From: Bacteroidota bacterium
GTDB lineage: Bacteria > Bacteroidota > Bacteroidia > JAHEXY01
Length of the DNA stretch: 64,000 nt
NCBI GenBank assembly: GCA_023251875.1
Contig: JAHEXY010000001.1
Span: forward strand, 248,001-312,000
Direction of reading: 5' to 3'
The position numbers and the translations under genes are program-made. Numbering within the stretch: the stretch's first letter is position 1; each line of letters opens with the position of its first letter. Below are positions 1-8,454 of the stretch, piece after piece. The notes beneath the pieces were generated by a model, which saw only the letters and a program-made list of their open reading frames with translations, searched no databases and was not told where the DNA came from.

Positions 1-1987
1 ATAAAGTATCATGGTACATGGCAGTATGAAGGTTGATAGAATCCATATTAATTATACCATTGTTATCCGGCTGTCCATTGTTATCGTTATCAGGCAAACC
101 AAAACTCGAACGTTGAATATCGTAGCTGTACGTCCAAACACCACCGCTGTCGCATGTTACAGCACAATGTGTATTTACAGTAGCGGTAACCGTTCCTAAT
201 TCAGATTCGCATCCGCAACTTGGGCTTGGAATATAATACGTATTCATTACCACATCTTTTGCGCCATTTTGTGTGCAAGAAGCACAATCCATCATAATAT
301 CAATTGATGTAGTGGTTGTATTCGAAATTTTAAATTTTTTCATTTGTGCCGAACCAAAATAGGCATCCACAATTGAATCATGTGTTACAATAGAATCTGC
401 CACCCAAATATTTCCTGTTTTATCAACAAATGTTACAGAATTACCAACCGCTTTCACGCAAGCTGGAATAATAAATTCAAACTTAAAATACCATAAATTG
501 GTTTCGCCAGGTAATAAAACAAAACTGGAAGTTGAAAATTGAAATGACGCAGTATCTCCCTCATTCATATCCGCAGGATTACTGGTTATTTGTGTAACCA
601 TTTTGGTTTTATTACTGGTTCTTCCACTTTTTACTCCTGAAGCAAATGTATTTGTTCCACATTGGTTGCTATAGGCAACTTCATAATTCCAACCGTTTAT
701 TTCTTTGTCTGCATTAAATGAACTGGTAGTGGAGTCGAGGCTAACACAGCATGTATATACATTCCAATTAATATATAGAGTATCTCCTTTATCTAAAGCT
801 GGAATAGTAATTCTTACATAAGCTTTTGGTGCAGTAGTATTAAAACAACTGTAAGGCGTATTCAATACAGTTGAATCAACAACAGCACTTACGGCACTAC
901 CATTAGCACCATATTGATAAGTAAAAGAGGCATCATCTATATACGAATAAAAGGTATTCTGCATGGCATAGGCAGAAGACTTTGCTTGGTAAACCTCAAT
1001 TGAAATATCGGAAGCAGGACCTGTACCTGTGTTAACAATTCTTATTTGTTGTGCATTGGGAATACTACTATCATAACAACCCGATTGAGATGATGTTGCT
1101 ACATAAGAAAAATTAGGAGTAGAACCCGTAACAGATACACTTGCATAAGCATTTACTTCTTGGCAAGGCTCGTTGTTACATCCCCAATAGGCATCATAAG
1201 TTGATTGAAGGTTCACGCATCCATTAACAATTACTTTTTCACTGATGGTAATTTTTTCGTTTTGTTCGAAGCTTGCATCTCCATCACCAAATTTCATGAT
1301 ATCAGAAGATGATAATGAAATAAATGCGGTATCACCATTAGTAGTATAAGTACCATTATTTAAACTTGCAATACTCAAATCACTTCCATTTACTACATAA
1401 AATTCTAAACTGCTTAATGAACCGGAACCTCCATTAACAATTGAAATGGTTCTTGAAACAGTATCTCCAACATTAGCTGTTGCAGAATTGTTACTTACTG
1501 TTAATGTAATGTTGGGTTCATAAACAGTGATGCTTGTTGATTTGTGATTTTCGGCAAAAGTAGTGCTGCCTTTTTTATAAGTAATAGCAATATTTGCTTT
1601 TAAGCTATCAACATTACTAATAATAGACATGATGTTACAATCAGCCGAAACAGAAAAACTAAATAAATTTAAATTTCCGGATGCTAAAGAACTGATAGTA
1701 AAAATAGGCTTGTTTGTATTGCTTGAATTTACAGTTACACCTGTTCCGGATAAAGAACCAGTTGAATACGACATACCTGTTGGCAGATCATATGTAACAA
1801 CAATATTAGAAATACTAGATGTAGTAATATTAGAAACCTGAAAGGAAATAGTTTTATTTCCACCACAAATTACTAATGGATTACTAATGTTTGGAACACC
1901 AGAAGTGTCGACAAGGATGTTGCCTTGCGAATATCCCAATAAACAATACAATAAAAGTACACTTAGGAGTGTAAGGGGCTTTCTCAT
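1..1987 (-). CDS. Secreted DUF11-type repeat adhesin, C-terminus cut by window edge
   Basis: Reading the minus strand from the ATG at 1985-1987 gives 662 codons with no stop, so the gene runs off the left edge. The first residues (MRKPLTLLSVLLLYCLLGYSQ) are a Sec signal peptide. The rest is Ser/Thr/Asn-rich beta-sandwich sequence with patterns of the DUF11 or 'conserved repeat' type, such as GDTVSRTISIVNGGSGSL and RIVNTGTGPASDISIEV, and several Cys pairs. A T9SS C-terminal sorting domain would be expected in the missing part but cannot be seen. Most likely a cell-surface or secreted structural protein; no enzymatic motif was found. The family assignment is inferred from composition and motif style. 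Confidence 0.75.
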   Translation of the reverse strand, partial: MRKPLTLLSVLLLYCLLGYSQGNILVDTSGVPNISNPLVICGGNKTISFQVSNITTSSISNIVVTYDLPTGMSYSTGSLSGTGVTVNSSNTNKPIFTISSLASGNLNLFSFSVSADCNIMSIISNVDSLKANIAITYKKGSTTFAENHKSTSITVYEPNITLTVSNNSATANVGDTVSRTISIVNGGSGSLSSLEFYVVNGSDLSIASLNNGTYTTNGDTAFISLSSSDIMKFGDGDASFEQNEKITISEKVIVNGCVNLQSTYDAYWGCNNEPCQEVNAYASVSVTGSTPNFSYVATSSQSGCYDSSIPNAQQIRIVNTGTGPASDISIEVYQAKSSAYAMQNTFYSYIDDASFTYQYGANGSAVSAVVDSTVLNTPYSCFNTTAPKAYVRITIPALDKGDTLYINWNVYTCCVSLDSTTSSFNADKEINGWNYEVAYSNQCGTNTFASGVKSGRTSNKTKMVTQITSNPADMNEGDTASFQFSTSSFVLLPGETNLWYFKFEFIIPACVKAVGNSVTFVDKTGNIWVADSIVTHDSIVDAYFGSAQMKKFKISNTTTTSIDIMMDCASCTQNGAKDVVMNTYYIPSPSCGCESELGTVTATVNTHCAVTCDSGGVWTYSYDIQRSSFGLPDNDNNGQPDNNGIINMDSINLHTAMYHDTL

Positions 1988-2333
1988 ATACATTTGCTTA
2001 AATTTGGGATTTCTTAGGGTATAAACAATTTATAGTATATAAGAAGGTTGTTGAAATACACTTTTAGAATAATATCGTTTAGTTTAATTAAATGCATATT
2101 ATTTAATACGCTGATATTGAATAAACTAACATTCATTATTTGAACATATTATTCATTATTAAAATTCGAGCATTTACATCCGCCTTTTCTTATAAACAAT
2201 TGATTTACAATTGTTTAATAATAACATCCGCTTTTATTTTAAACAATCAGATTTTAATGCAAAAAAATTTAAAAAGAGAAAGCCCTTCATTTTTAAAATG
2301 AAGGGCTTTCTTAAAAAGAGTTTTTGAAATTAT
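1988..2333. other. AT-rich intergenic region with a direct repeat
   Basis: No coding potential seen. It holds the upstream region of the truncated adhesin, an imperfect direct repeat starting ACATCCGC at 2176 and again at 2224 (period 48, both followed by a TTTTnTTnTAAACAAT-like stretch), the small palindrome around ACAATTGATTTACAATTGT, and the terminator at 2278-2310. Confidence 0.5.
2278..2310 (-). terminator. Rho-independent terminator
   Basis: GAAAGCCCTTCAT at 2278-2290 is complementary to ATGAAGGGCTTTC at 2298-2310, a perfect 13-bp stem with an AT-rich loop. On the minus strand it is followed by a T-rich tract, and it lies just beyond the stop of the small membrane protein gene at 2334. 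Confidence 0.8.
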
Positions 2334-2723
2334 TTATGCATTTGCCATTTTAGGTTTTACAAGAAATGCTAAGGCTCCTGCAACAAATAAAATAAATGTT
2401 GCAATAAGTGCTTTTGCAGTAAATACTGCAGGTACAACAGCCGCTAATACCAAAATAATAGCTGCCATTTTCGATTGTTTAAAAACCAATAATGAAGCAA
2501 TAAGGCCTATAACACCGCAAGCTAACAATGCATATGAGGCATGGCCAATAGTATTGAATTCTGACATACTTGCTGACACTTCTGCATTACCCAATTTACC
2601 TGCAGCTGTGGTAAGCGACTCTGCGGTTTCTTTGTACTTGTTGTAATCGGTATACCATTTTGAACCTAATGCAAATGATGCTAATGAACCAATGATTCCT
2701 AAAATTAAAGCTGCAATTTTCAT
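2334..2723 (-). CDS. Small four-helix membrane protein, unknown function
   Basis: 129 residues, very hydrophobic. About four transmembrane segments are visible: residues 3-20, 64-82, 85-102 and 104-122. The stretch between helices 1 and 2 (residues 21-60, Lys/Glu/Ser/Thr-rich) would form one soluble loop. It ends in a basic tail KPKMANA. There is no enzymatic motif. It stands alone, with its own terminator downstream and 160 bp of upstream sequence that contains a REP-like repeat. I do not recognise a named family; the membrane prediction is secure, the function unknown. Confidence 0.7.
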   Translation of the reverse strand: MKIAALILGIIGSLASFALGSKWYTDYNKYKETAESLTTAAGKLGNAEVSASMSEFNTIGHASYALLACGVIGLIASLLVFKQSKMAAIILVLAAVVPAVFTAKALIATFILFVAGALAFLVKPKMANA

Positions 2724-2803
2724 AGTGTTTAAAGATTTAAGTGTGAATAATAATTGATTAGTGAATTGACTAAATTTTGTTTTCTAAAAATTGTATTATT
2801 TTA

Positions 2804-2838
2804 TTACCTCTCCCTTTATCTCTCTCCAAAGAGGGAGA
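2804..2838 (-). repeat. REP-like palindromic repeat (CTCTCC/GGAGAG family), copy 1
   Basis: On the minus strand the segment reads TCTCCCTCTTTGGAGAGAG followed by a GGGAGAGG tail, matching the family defined by the copies at 46599, 53715, 17026, 3701 and 26124-26240: a CTCTCC-TTT-GGAGAG stem followed by a G-rich tail ending GAGG. Confidence 0.65.
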
Positions 2839-2886
2839 TAAATGACAATTTTCAGAATGTAGATAATAAATTGAAATAATTTTTGA

Positions 2887-3501
2887 TTATAAATTTGTTT
2901 GGTTTTTGATTACAAAATTTTCTGATTTATAAAGACTGGTTCCTCCGTCATAAATAGCATCAAATACTTTTGATGTAGAATTCCATTTTTCATTTACTTT
3001 TATAAAGCCTTTTACTTCAACAACTATTTTTACTTCTGCAACCGCTTCTTGTTTAAAAGAGGATACTTTTATCTTTTCCGGAATTAAATCACTTGTATTT
3101 AAACATGTCCATCCAACAACATTACTCCACCATTGAAAATCCGATTCGCAGGCTCCTTTAGTATATTCTGCGCGTAGAATTTGTAATTTGTTTTCTTTTT
3201 CTCCCCCTAATTTTACTTCAACTTCTTTCTTTAAAAAAGATCTTTTGAATTCACTCGGGCCAATGTTAATAACAGAACCATCAGCAGCATATTTTTTTGC
3301 TGTAATTTGAAAAACAACCATGTCGTATTTCTTACAATTTTCAGGAATAGGAATGCCTACACTTAAATCGTGATTTTTACGAAGGTCTGGGCCGCTAATT
3401 TCTGAGATTAAAGTACCATTAGAATAATAATTTGTTGTTTGTGCTGTAGCAATTGCTATTGAGCTTACTAAAAAAAGGATGAATAAATTGAATGTTTTCA
3501 T
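2887..3501 (-). CDS. Secreted protein of unknown function
   Basis: 204 residues. An N-terminal signal peptide (FNLFILFLVSSIAIATAQ) ends in the Ala-x-Ala-Gln type cleavage region common in Bacteroidota. The mature protein is probably beta-rich, with two Cys close together near residues 118-135 (ACESDFQWW...WTCL) and a Lys-rich N-terminal half. Its GPSEFKRSFLKKEVEVKLGG stretch and general layout faintly recall periplasmic domains of gliding/T9SS accessory proteins, but this is too weak for a name. Monocistronic by spacing. Function unknown. Confidence 0.65.
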   Translation of the reverse strand: MKTFNLFILFLVSSIAIATAQTTNYYSNGTLISEISGPDLRKNHDLSVGIPIPENCKKYDMVVFQITAKKYAADGSVINIGPSEFKRSFLKKEVEVKLGGEKENKLQILRAEYTKGACESDFQWWSNVVGWTCLNTSDLIPEKIKVSSFKQEAVAEVKIVVEVKGFIKVNEKWNSTSKVFDAIYDGGTSLYKSENFVIKNQTNL

Positions 3502-3818
3502 AAGGTTTAAAGATTATTTTGTGAATATTATTATGAAAACAAAAATATATTCTTGAGATGAAGAGAAAATGCAAAAACAGGGAACGCTAGCAAATTTTAG
3601 GTAAGCGTATAAATTTAAACAGGAATAGAAGTAAATATATACTTATAGATTTTTTCGAGGATTTTCTATTAGAATTTATAAGTTAAACGTTTTTATAATT
3701 CCAAACACTCCTTCTCCTTTGGGAGAAGGATGGGATGAGGGCTTAAAAAAAGATAACGTTGCCTAAATATATAAACTCTATTGTATCTCTTTAAATTTTT
3801 ATCTCAAACGAACTTCCA
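3502..3818. other. Intergenic region with one REP-like repeat
   Basis: 317 bp of AT-rich sequence between two minus-strand genes. No ORF of interest. The only structured element seen is the REP-like repeat at 3701-3744. Confidence 0.5.
3701..3744 (+). repeat. REP-like palindromic repeat, copy 2
   Basis: Begins CCAAACACTCCTTCTCC, has a TTCTCC-TTTG-GGAGAA stem, then the tail GGATGGGATGAGGGCTTA. It shares the CCAAAC leader with the copies at 17026 and 53715. Confidence 0.7.
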
Positions 3819-6800
3819 TTATTTTACTATTTCAAATCGCTGATAAAATCTTCCGCTCTTATCTGAATTAATGGATAACGAATACATTCCCATAGATAAA
3901 TTACTTAAATCAAGTTTAACAAGGTTTCCGGCATGGTTAATTTCTTTATAAACCACTTGGCTTAAGCTATTATAAATTTTTATTTCAAATGCATCGTCAT
4001 GAATTGTAGGTAATGAAAATCCAACTTTTCCATTATTTGTTGGGTTGGGGTATACATTTATTTTTCTTGCATCAGCAAATGTATTGTTTGCAATTTTTGT
4101 TATCACAACATTATCTCCACCATTACTGGTAAAAGGAACTGTATCTCCCGAATTATTTATACCCCCAAAAGTGCTTAATTCAACAGAAATATCTTCTCCA
4201 TTTGCATCCGCATCAATAGTAAATGATACTCTGGCAATTTCGCCTTGATTGGTTTTCATGGTTTGATCATTTCGTACTGACGACATAAATATTTTACCTG
4301 TAGTATTATCCGTTTGATCAAAAGTTAAAAGATCAGATCCTACGGTACCAAGCCAGGAATTTGCAAAATTGACTTGAATAGTACTCATATCAACTACAGT
4401 TGGATCTATGCCTAATTCCCAACCTAAACCATACATCGAAATATTATTTCCATCACCAGCCATAATTGCAATTTCAACTTTTCCTCCTGGAATTATTGGT
4501 GAAGTGAGCACTTCATAATGTAAATCATTTCCACTTTGAGTTTTCATCATTTGGGTGGGATGGCTAAATGCAAAGTTGCTATCAATTGCAATAATATCGT
4601 CAGCATTTACTACACCATCTCCATTGCAATCTACATGTCTGTTATTAGAGCCATTCTCCTGCCACGTTGCCCAATCTTCTCCATGTTGCCCTAGCCACAT
4701 AATGCTTGCGCTATCACGCTTAGGACCTGTTTCTCCATAGTTTAATCCTATTGATAAAAGATCGTAATGATTAGCCTCTAAATCATTATTTGCATCACCG
4801 GGCCATACGCAAGAAAACTTGCAAGGATTTGAAACCGCATTTCCAACTCTGATTATATCACAATATGAATTGCTGCAAGAATCAGAATAAATAGTTATGC
4901 AAACTGCATAGTAACCGGTATCAGCATAAGTATGGGTAGGATTTTTTTGTACTGATGAATTACCATCACCAAAATCCCAATAGTAAGATTTTATATTACC
5001 CTTCGATAGATTTTTAAAATGAGCTGTACTGGTAACTTTATTGGCATAATAGCTAAACTCAGCATAACAGCTATATGTTACATCACCTACAGCCAATACA
5101 TCACAAAATGTTTCCTGACATCCATTAGTGGTTGATACCGTTTCACAAACTTTGTAATAGCCATTATCAGCATATTGGTGTGATGGATTTTGACTTGATG
5201 AGGCAGCTGTATTATCTCCAAAATTCCAATACCAGGTATTAGCACCACCAACAGATTTATCAGTAAAGTAAATAAAATTAGAAGTGGAATCAGGATAATA
5301 AGTATACTTAGCTGCACATAAAGAAGCTGATGAAGATGTATCAGCAAAGGTAACTAAATCGCAAAAAGAAGCTTGGCAGTCACTAATGGAATCATACACA
5401 CTTAAACATACATTATATGAACCGGCTTTGTCATAATTGAATGTTGGATTTTCAAGGTTGGAGTTTGAATACTGATCATCTCCAAAGTCCCAATAGTATT
5501 CGGTAAATGTTCCGAGTGATTTGTTTTTAAAAAACACCTCTCCAATTGAATCTACAAAAAAACTAAAATCTGCCTCACATGAAATTGAATTTCCTGCTAT
5601 ATAAATATGATCTGAATAATAGCTTGAACAACCCGATTTAGAATCGTAAGTAGATAAACTCACCTGATAGTATCCGGAAGAATCAAATTGATGTATTGGA
5701 TTCTCATCGTAATTAGATGCATTATATGTACCATCGCCAAAATTCCAATACCATTTATCAACACTACCTAAAGTTTTATCAGTAAAATAAGCAAGGCCTG
5801 TTGAGTCTATAAAGCTTCCAAAATCTGCTTTGCAAGCAAAGGAACCGGCAACATATATGTCGGTTTCATAAGTAGCCGAACCAGAATAATAACTAGAAAA
5901 AGATAACTTTACATGAAAATAACCGGTACTTGTGTACTGATGTGTTGGCTCCCAATCATAACTATAAGTTCCATCGCCAAAGTCCCAATTAGCCCAACCT
6001 CCGCCTGAAGACATATTATAAAAATGGGCTAAACTTGTTGTATCAATTGTACTAAAAAAACTAGCATAACAACTATTATTATTGGAAGAAAAACCGGATA
6101 CATATACATAATCTCCATACCAACCTGAACATCCGGAATTTTTATCATAGGTAGTTAAGCTCACATAATAATAACCATCATTAGTATACTCATGGGTGGG
6201 ATTTTGTTGATAGCTGTAGCCATTAAAACCTCCATCACCAAAATCCCAATACCAATAACTTGCATTTCCGAGTGATTCATCAGTAAAGCTTATTTTTCCT
6301 ACTGTTGCATTTGATAAATAATAACTATACTTAGCAAAACACCCCGTACCATTATTGCCCTCAATATGTATATCAAATGCTTTAATAGATGAGTTTGTGT
6401 AAGAAGAATCATTTACCGTTAATGAAACGGTATAATAACCAGGAGAAAAAGAATGAGTAGTATTTTCGTCATAACTATATGCTCCATCACCAAAATTCCA
6501 ATAATAATGTGCTACATCACCAATTGAAGTATTAGTAAAACTTACCACACCATTTGAATCTACTCCATAAGTATAATTGGCCAAGCAAGCTCCTCCTTTA
6601 ATAGGTACATAAATAGTTTCTTGATATGCTTTACCACATGAAGCATTAGAATCACTTACGTATAACACAATATCATGAAATCCTAGTTTAGAATAGGTGT
6701 GCGTAGGGTTTTGGTCAAAACTTTCTTTATAATCACCAAAATCCCAATAATAGTTATACGCATCTGCCCCTATAGTGCTATCTGTAAAAATTACAGTTCC

Positions 6801-8210
6801 AATTGAATCGGCTGTATATGTAAAATATGGATTTATATCAGGATTGCAATGCACATAAAATGTTTCAGAAGTCGAATCAGAACAAAATCCGGTATTGTCA
6901 TACACAAAAAGATAAGTAGTCAGGTATCCATGTGAACCAACATAAGTGTGAACAGGATTTGCATCTGTACTTTCAGTTCCATCGCCAAAATACCAATGAC
7001 AATTATTAATATCACCCGAAGAGTTATTAGTAAAAGTAAACGTTATTTCATCTCCATCAGCAATATGGCTAAATGAGGCTGTTAAATTGCATGTGACAAT
7101 AGGAATACCATAACTATAAACATTATTGTTTTCATAGGTATCTCCACACGTATAATCTTTATTATAGGAAGAAAAGTATACATGATGGTAGCCGGAATCT
7201 ACAAAAGTATGGGTGGGATTTTTTTCATTACTATATCCGCCATCATCAAATAACCAATACCACCCTGTATCAGGTTCTGATGATAAATCAGTAAAATAAA
7301 CATCGCCTGATGAATCGGGAATAGAGCTAAAAGAAGTATGAAAAGAACAAGCAAAACTAGATACGTCATTACTTTCGTAAGAATCATGACAGGTAGAACT
7401 TTTGCTCTGAACTGTTAAGCTTACATGATGAAAACCATTACTTGCAAAATTGTGTACGGGATTTTTTTCATTACTTTGATATCCTTCACCAAAATCCCAA
7501 TGCCAGGCTGTATCTGCCTCTGATGATAGATCAGTGAAATAAACATTGCCGGATGTATCCGGATAAAAACTAAATAATGCATTGAAAGTACAAGCAAAAC
7601 TATTTACATAAGTATCATATAAATCATAGCATAATAAATTAGATTTGTACACGGTTAAAGTTACATGGTGGCTTCCATTGCTTGCATAATTGTGCATGGG
7701 ATTTCTTTCATTGCTATGGTTTCCATCACCAAAATCCCAATACCAAGCGGTATCAGCTACAGAGGTAATATCAGTAAAATAAACATTGCCTGACGAATCG
7801 GACGATGAAGTAAATAATGCCGTTATGCTACAATTTGGAGCACCAACACTATATATATAATAATCATACGAATCGCTACACATTCCGTTTGATGAAGTAG
7901 CTGTAAAAGTTACATGGTGTGATCCGTCATGTGCATATGCATGAGTAGGATTATGTGCAGTAGAAGAAGTGCTGTCACCAAAATCCCAATACCAATTTTT
8001 ATTAGTATTAACAGTTGATGACATATCAGTAAAAGCTACGTTGCCTGATGCATCAGGACTAGAGGAAAATATTACCGTAATGGGGCATTGTGCTTTTGCC
8101 ACATTTGCTGAAAAAACAAATACCATAACAATAAAACATATAAGAGCTGAAATAAAAGAAGCTTTCGTTTTATTAAAACACCAACGATACTGTAAGTTTA
8201 TATTTTGCAT
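3819..8210 (-). CDS. Giant PKD-repeat protein with dockerin-like and cohesin-like domains and T9SS type A sorting domain
   Basis: I place the start at the ATG at 8208-8210, giving 1463 residues; it opens directly into a signal peptide (FISALICFIVMVFVFSANVAKAQ), whereas the longer frame adds 34 residues with no purpose. Residues 42-1122 hold 13 tandem PKD domains, recognisable by WDFGDG-type motifs and NPTHxY strands. Residues about 1128-1212 contain two calcium-loop segments typical of type I dockerin, the second reading DCNGDGVVNADDI. Residues about 1227-1367 resemble a cohesin-type beta-sandwich. The last 90 residues (KINVYPNPTNNGK ... RFYQRFEIVK) are a T9SS type A sorting domain. Predicted to be exported across the outer membrane and displayed or released as a long adhesive fibre. 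Divergent from the PKD gene at 8455. Confidence 0.9.
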   Translation of the reverse strand: MQNINLQYRWCFNKTKASFISALICFIVMVFVFSANVAKAQCPITVIFSSSPDASGNVAFTDMSSTVNTNKNWYWDFGDSTSSTAHNPTHAYAHDGSHHVTFTATSSNGMCSDSYDYYIYSVGAPNCSITALFTSSSDSSGNVYFTDITSVADTAWYWDFGDGNHSNERNPMHNYASNGSHHVTLTVYKSNLLCYDLYDTYVNSFACTFNALFSFYPDTSGNVYFTDLSSEADTAWHWDFGEGYQSNEKNPVHNFASNGFHHVSLTVQSKSSTCHDSYESNDVSSFACSFHTSFSSIPDSSGDVYFTDLSSEPDTGWYWLFDDGGYSNEKNPTHTFVDSGYHHVYFSSYNKDYTCGDTYENNNVYSYGIPIVTCNLTASFSHIADGDEITFTFTNNSSGDINNCHWYFGDGTESTDANPVHTYVGSHGYLTTYLFVYDNTGFCSDSTSETFYVHCNPDINPYFTYTADSIGTVIFTDSTIGADAYNYYWDFGDYKESFDQNPTHTYSKLGFHDIVLYVSDSNASCGKAYQETIYVPIKGGACLANYTYGVDSNGVVSFTNTSIGDVAHYYWNFGDGAYSYDENTTHSFSPGYYTVSLTVNDSSYTNSSIKAFDIHIEGNNGTGCFAKYSYYLSNATVGKISFTDESLGNASYWYWDFGDGGFNGYSYQQNPTHEYTNDGYYYVSLTTYDKNSGCSGWYGDYVYVSGFSSNNNSCYASFFSTIDTTSLAHFYNMSSGGGWANWDFGDGTYSYDWEPTHQYTSTGYFHVKLSFSSYYSGSATYETDIYVAGSFACKADFGSFIDSTGLAYFTDKTLGSVDKWYWNFGDGTYNASNYDENPIHQFDSSGYYQVSLSTYDSKSGCSSYYSDHIYIAGNSISCEADFSFFVDSIGEVFFKNKSLGTFTEYYWDFGDDQYSNSNLENPTFNYDKAGSYNVCLSVYDSISDCQASFCDLVTFADTSSSASLCAAKYTYYPDSTSNFIYFTDKSVGGANTWYWNFGDNTAASSSQNPSHQYADNGYYKVCETVSTTNGCQETFCDVLAVGDVTYSCYAEFSYYANKVTSTAHFKNLSKGNIKSYYWDFGDGNSSVQKNPTHTYADTGYYAVCITIYSDSCSNSYCDIIRVGNAVSNPCKFSCVWPGDANNDLEANHYDLLSIGLNYGETGPKRDSASIMWLGQHGEDWATWQENGSNNRHVDCNGDGVVNADDIIAIDSNFAFSHPTQMMKTQSGNDLHYEVLTSPIIPGGKVEIAIMAGDGNNISMYGLGWELGIDPTVVDMSTIQVNFANSWLGTVGSDLLTFDQTDNTTGKIFMSSVRNDQTMKTNQGEIARVSFTIDADANGEDISVELSTFGGINNSGDTVPFTSNGGDNVVITKIANNTFADARKINVYPNPTNNGKVGFSLPTIHDDAFEIKIYNSLSQVVYKEINHAGNLVKLDLSNLSMGMYSLSINSDKSGRFYQRFEIVK

Positions 8211-8454
8211 AAAACAATTTTTGGGGATAAGGGAATAATATATACAAAATATCGTATTATAAATCCTTATACGGATATTTTTAATAAAAGTTACTATTGA
8301 TTGTTGATACATATTTTATATCTACTGAAACCTGAAGAAATAGGTTTGTTTTCTCTTAAATATATTTCAAATGGTTAAATAATATTCTCCATTTTCTTGT
8401 TCGTTTAGTTTGGGACTATTATATTGTCGGTTTATCTCTAATAACCTAAAGCAA
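8211..8454. promoter_or_regulatory. Divergent promoter region between two PKD-protein genes
   Basis: 244 bp separate the two preferred start codons, which point away from each other, so both promoters must lie here or within the start regions. The sequence is strongly AT-rich, but I could not pick a clear TTTG-N19-TAnnTTTG pair for either gene. Confidence 0.45.

Noticed and set aside
5087-5347. Minus-strand frames within the PKD genes (also 7199-7387, 9200-9439 and others)
   Set aside because: They repeat with the PKD units in shifted frame and code for Leu/Ile-rich nonsense; shadows of the real gene.
8211-8312. Upstream extension of the giant PKD protein by 34 residues
   Set aside because: The internal ATG at 8208-8210 opens directly into a proper signal peptide; the extension would bury it.
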